Source: Nitrosomonadales bacterium (GTDB lineage Bacteria; Pseudomonadota; Gammaproteobacteria; Burkholderiales; Gallionellaceae). Taken from it: 18,330 nucleotides of DNA. Position 1 is the stretch's first letter. Every line of letters starts with the position of its first letter. The notes beneath the pieces were generated by a model, which was given only the letters and a program-made list of their open reading frames with translations, was not told where the DNA came from and made no database searches. The position numbers and the translations under genes were made by a program. Below are positions 16,495-18,330 of this stretch, in pieces. Location: positions 1-18,330 of the forward strand of contig JADKHS010000030.1 in assembly GCA_016721605.1 (NCBI GenBank), read 5' to 3'.

Positions 16495-17343
16495 ATGTTC
16501 AAACAGCCAATCGCCATTGCCCTGGCATTTCGCTAGCGCTACATGCTTCTATGCTGTTTGGCGTCGGCTTCGCCTTGCCCGACCCACGTAAAATGACTGA
16601 TTTCATGCAACCACTGCAAGTGGTACTGGTAAACAGCAAATCGAAATCGCGTCCTGTTAAAGCCGATGCCTTGGCGCAACACAACCTCGACGGCGGTGGT
16701 AATACACCGGAAGATCGTCGTGCAAAAAGCCCGCTGCCCACCTTGAGCGATGACAAACAGTTCACGCCTGAACAGTCCGCGCAGCGCGTGCAGCAGCTCG
16801 AGCAAGGAGTCAAACTTCTGCTGGCACAGGCGCCATCAGCACTCACAGCATACCGCAGCAAAAACACAGGGACAAGAACAACAAAAAGCCAGTGACAGTA
16901 AAAATAATATAGACATGATGCAACGCAGGCTGGAGATCGCACGCCTGGAAGCACAGATAAGCAATTTTGACGCTTATCAAAAATTGCCACGGCGGAAATT
17001 TATTGGCGCGCGCACTCAGGAATATCGCTTCGCACAATATATTGAAGACTGGCGTATCAAAGTAGAACGCATAGGCAACATGAACTATCCCCAAGCTGCA
17101 CGCCAAAAAAATATTTATGGCAAGCTGCAACTCAGCGTCTCCATCCGTGCGGACGGCAGCGTAGAAAGAATAGAGGTGAGCCGCTCATCCCGGCAGCCCA
17201 TTCTGGATGCTGCGGCGCGACGCATTGTAAAACTGGCGGCACCTTTCTCCCCGCTCCCACCAGACATCCGCAAAGACACGGATATTCTTACTATCACACG
17301 CACGTGGACATTTACACCAGCTGACACGCTGCAAAGTGAATGA
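16495..17343 (+). CDS. tonB: Energy transducer TonB (frame broken)
   Basis: TonB spans the periplasm and passes proton-motive energy from ExbB/ExbD to outer-membrane receptors. The ATG at 16495 lies 2 nt after the ribonuclease stop (TAACGATG). The N-terminal anchor PIAIALAF continues as SLALHASMLFGVGFALP once one T is added to the T3 run at 16528-16530. Next comes PLQVVLVNSKSKSRP, ALAQHNLDGGG and a Gln/Lys-rich periplasmic linker with a second frame change between about 16830 and 16865. The C-terminal TonB domain (about 17060-17330) has NYPQAARQKNIYGKLQLSVS, ADGSVERIEVSRSS, AARRIVKLAAPFSPLPPDI and the final TRTWTF. Homologues I recall have the same N-terminal VVLVN and LDGGG motifs. exbB and exbD are not in the window. 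Confidence 0.88.
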
Positions 17344-17428
17344 CCCATTTTCCTAAAAATCAAATTTGCAAACATTTGCTTCACGGTAGGCGCTTGCCTG
17401 CAAGCTGGCCTAATAGTGCATGGTTGAA

Positions 17429-17453
17429 AATAAATGACAAATTGTCATTTATT
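17429..17453. promoter_or_regulatory. 11-bp AT-rich palindrome, operator or terminator candidate
   Basis: AATAAATGACA (17429-17439) and TGTCATTTATT (17443-17453) are perfect inverted repeats around AAT. The core TGACA-N3-TGTCA has the symmetry of a dimeric regulator site. It lies 86 bases after the tonB stop and 114 bases before the next gene, so it could act on that gene or end the tonB transcript. No T run follows it. Confidence 0.4.
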
Positions 17454-17567
17454 ACGAATAAGCAAATTACCTATTTTATTTTTATGCTTCTCGCCCTATT
17501 ATCGGGTACGCTGACCGGCTAAACTGCATCGGTCGGATAACTGTTTGACATATTTAGATTGATCATA

Positions 17568-17969
17568 ATGATGAGAAGATGGAAAAACTTAAGCTGGATT
17601 GCGCTACTGTCGGTGCTGCAATGCATCGCGCCGTTAGTGCATGCCCATGTCGGCGGCGATTTCCATTCCGGCAGCGTACATTTCCATCTCAATGGCGACA
17701 TACTTAACCATAATGACGCTGCAACTGCCAAACCAGAGTTGAGCGGTATCCAGTCGGAATTTCCGACCATTGTCATGGCGCAGGGATATAAAAATGATTA
17801 CATCCTGTTTTTAACAGGGAGCCATGGACCGTCTCATACTGAATTATCGGCCTCTTTATTAAATGCAATATCTCTGGCCAATATTAGCCAGACAAAACAA
17901 ACTTTCTTTCGCTTTTCGTATTACCACCCTCCAGCTCAGGCACCTCCGACCCTTTCCTCAGATAAATAA
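17568..17969 (+). CDS. Secreted His-containing protein of unknown function
   Basis: About 133 residues. A signal peptide (MMRRWKNL, then SWIALLSVLQCIAPLVHA) precedes a mature start rich in His: HVGGDFHSGSVHFHLNGD, then NHND. The remainder has no domain I recognise and ends in a Pro-rich tail (HPPAQAPPTLSSDK). Its size, signal peptide, N-terminal His cluster and Pro-containing tail resemble small periplasmic proteins encoded beside heavy-metal efflux or uptake systems (CzcI-like or DUF2946-like), but I cannot assign a family. The start is ATG 17568 or 17571; an upstream in-frame TTG (17559) is less likely. The frame ends at 17969. Confidence 0.6.
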   Translation: MMRRWKNLSWIALLSVLQCIAPLVHAHVGGDFHSGSVHFHLNGDILNHNDAATAKPELSGIQSEFPTIVMAQGYKNDYILFLTGSHGPSHTELSASLLNAISLANISQTKQTFFRFSYYHPPAQAPPTLSSDK

Positions 17970-18330
17970 CATACAAAACTTGGGCGTTTCATGTGGTTGC
18001 ATGGTGGTGTGCGGAGTTTTTACGAATCAGACGAGGTTCTTCTCGCAGGATTTGCATGGCAACACCCGCACAACCGCTCATCCCTGCGAACCTTGCTTGT
18101 TTGATAAGCAACAATGTGAAGAAGTGATGTAGTTATCCATACATCCGACGGAGCAAAAATTACTTAACAAATATTTATGGGTCAGGAGTCCATGCACTTA
18201 TAGGCACCTCTAAAAATTCAGATTTCGTCACAATACGTTGTTGCTCACAAAAAATGTTTCCTTACATATCAATTATATGCTGCGTCAACATTTTTTATTC
18301 GCGCCTAGTCTTGTTTAGAACTCTTAATTT
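17970..18330. other. No convincing gene
   Basis: This 360-base stretch has no long frame with a ribosome site. One short plus-strand frame ending at 18132 is Cys-rich (SCGCMVVCG, HPCEPCLF) but overlaps the preceding gene and has no proper start. The AT-rich end (about 18200-18330) has no clear coding sequence. A GGGTCAG near 18179 also occurs at about 1554 and may be chance. Confidence 0.4.

Noticed and set aside
17340..17522. 60-codon plus-strand frame overlapping the tonB stop (ATGA)
   Set aside because: The overlap looks like coupling, but the sequence has no recognisable features, no family resemblance and spans the palindrome at 17429-17453; probably chance.
1..18330. CRISPR arrays, tRNA or rRNA genes, phage or toxin-antitoxin modules
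   Set aside because: No regularly spaced repeats, cloverleaf ends or typical genes were seen when reading both strands.

Overview
The window looks like chromosomal DNA of a betaproteobacterium. The chemotaxis genes run cheY-cheZ-cheA with two cheV paralogues, and an RNB-type ribonuclease is translationally coupled to tonB; I associate both arrangements with Nitrosomonadales, Gallionellaceae-like organisms in particular. The taxon is an inference from gene style, not from a search.

Layout. (1) 1-4589, minus strand: a metal/TonB cluster. In transcription order it has a small DUF2946-like periplasmic protein with a Cys-x-x-Cys motif, a badly broken ZnuD-like TonB-dependent receptor, and a secreted Asp-box (BNR) beta-propeller with conserved Cys/His motifs that runs off the left edge. 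(2) 4590-4912: a hairpin-rich spacer. (3) 4913-12118, minus strand: a chemotaxis operon in the order NIT-domain methyl-accepting protein, cheV, cheV, cheY, cheZ, cheA. (4) 12119-13006: a gene-poor stretch with an inverted-repeat, MITE-like candidate and a possible IS5-type transposase remnant. (5) 13007-14327, minus strand: small secreted proteins, one Asp/Asn/Gly-rich and one carrying EF-hands, each followed by a hairpin terminator. (6) 14633-17343, plus strand: the RNB ribonuclease and tonB, joined by a 2-nt gap. (7) 17568-17969, plus strand: a His-containing secreted protein, then about 360 bases with no convincing gene.

A single theme explains much of the apparent gene breakage. In cheA, cheZ, the second cheV, the MCP, tonB, both small secreted proteins and possibly the BNR protein, the reading frame breaks at a short homopolymer. 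In most of these genes restoring one base there recovers conserved family sequence to the normal C-terminus (for example the CheZ phosphatase motif and its CheY-binding tail). I therefore annotate these genes as one locus each. They are more likely to be sequence errors, or very recent indels, than ancient pseudogenes. The TonB receptor has such lesions too, but also what look like substitutions and a true in-frame stop, so it may be really decayed.

Function. TonB at the right end could energise outer-membrane metal uptake of the kind suggested at the left end. The chemotaxis block forms a signalling chain from a nitrate/nitrite-type sensor through CheV adaptors and the CheA kinase to CheY, with CheZ as phosphatase. 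No CheW, CheR or CheB is present in the window. I see no CRISPR array, rRNA or tRNA.
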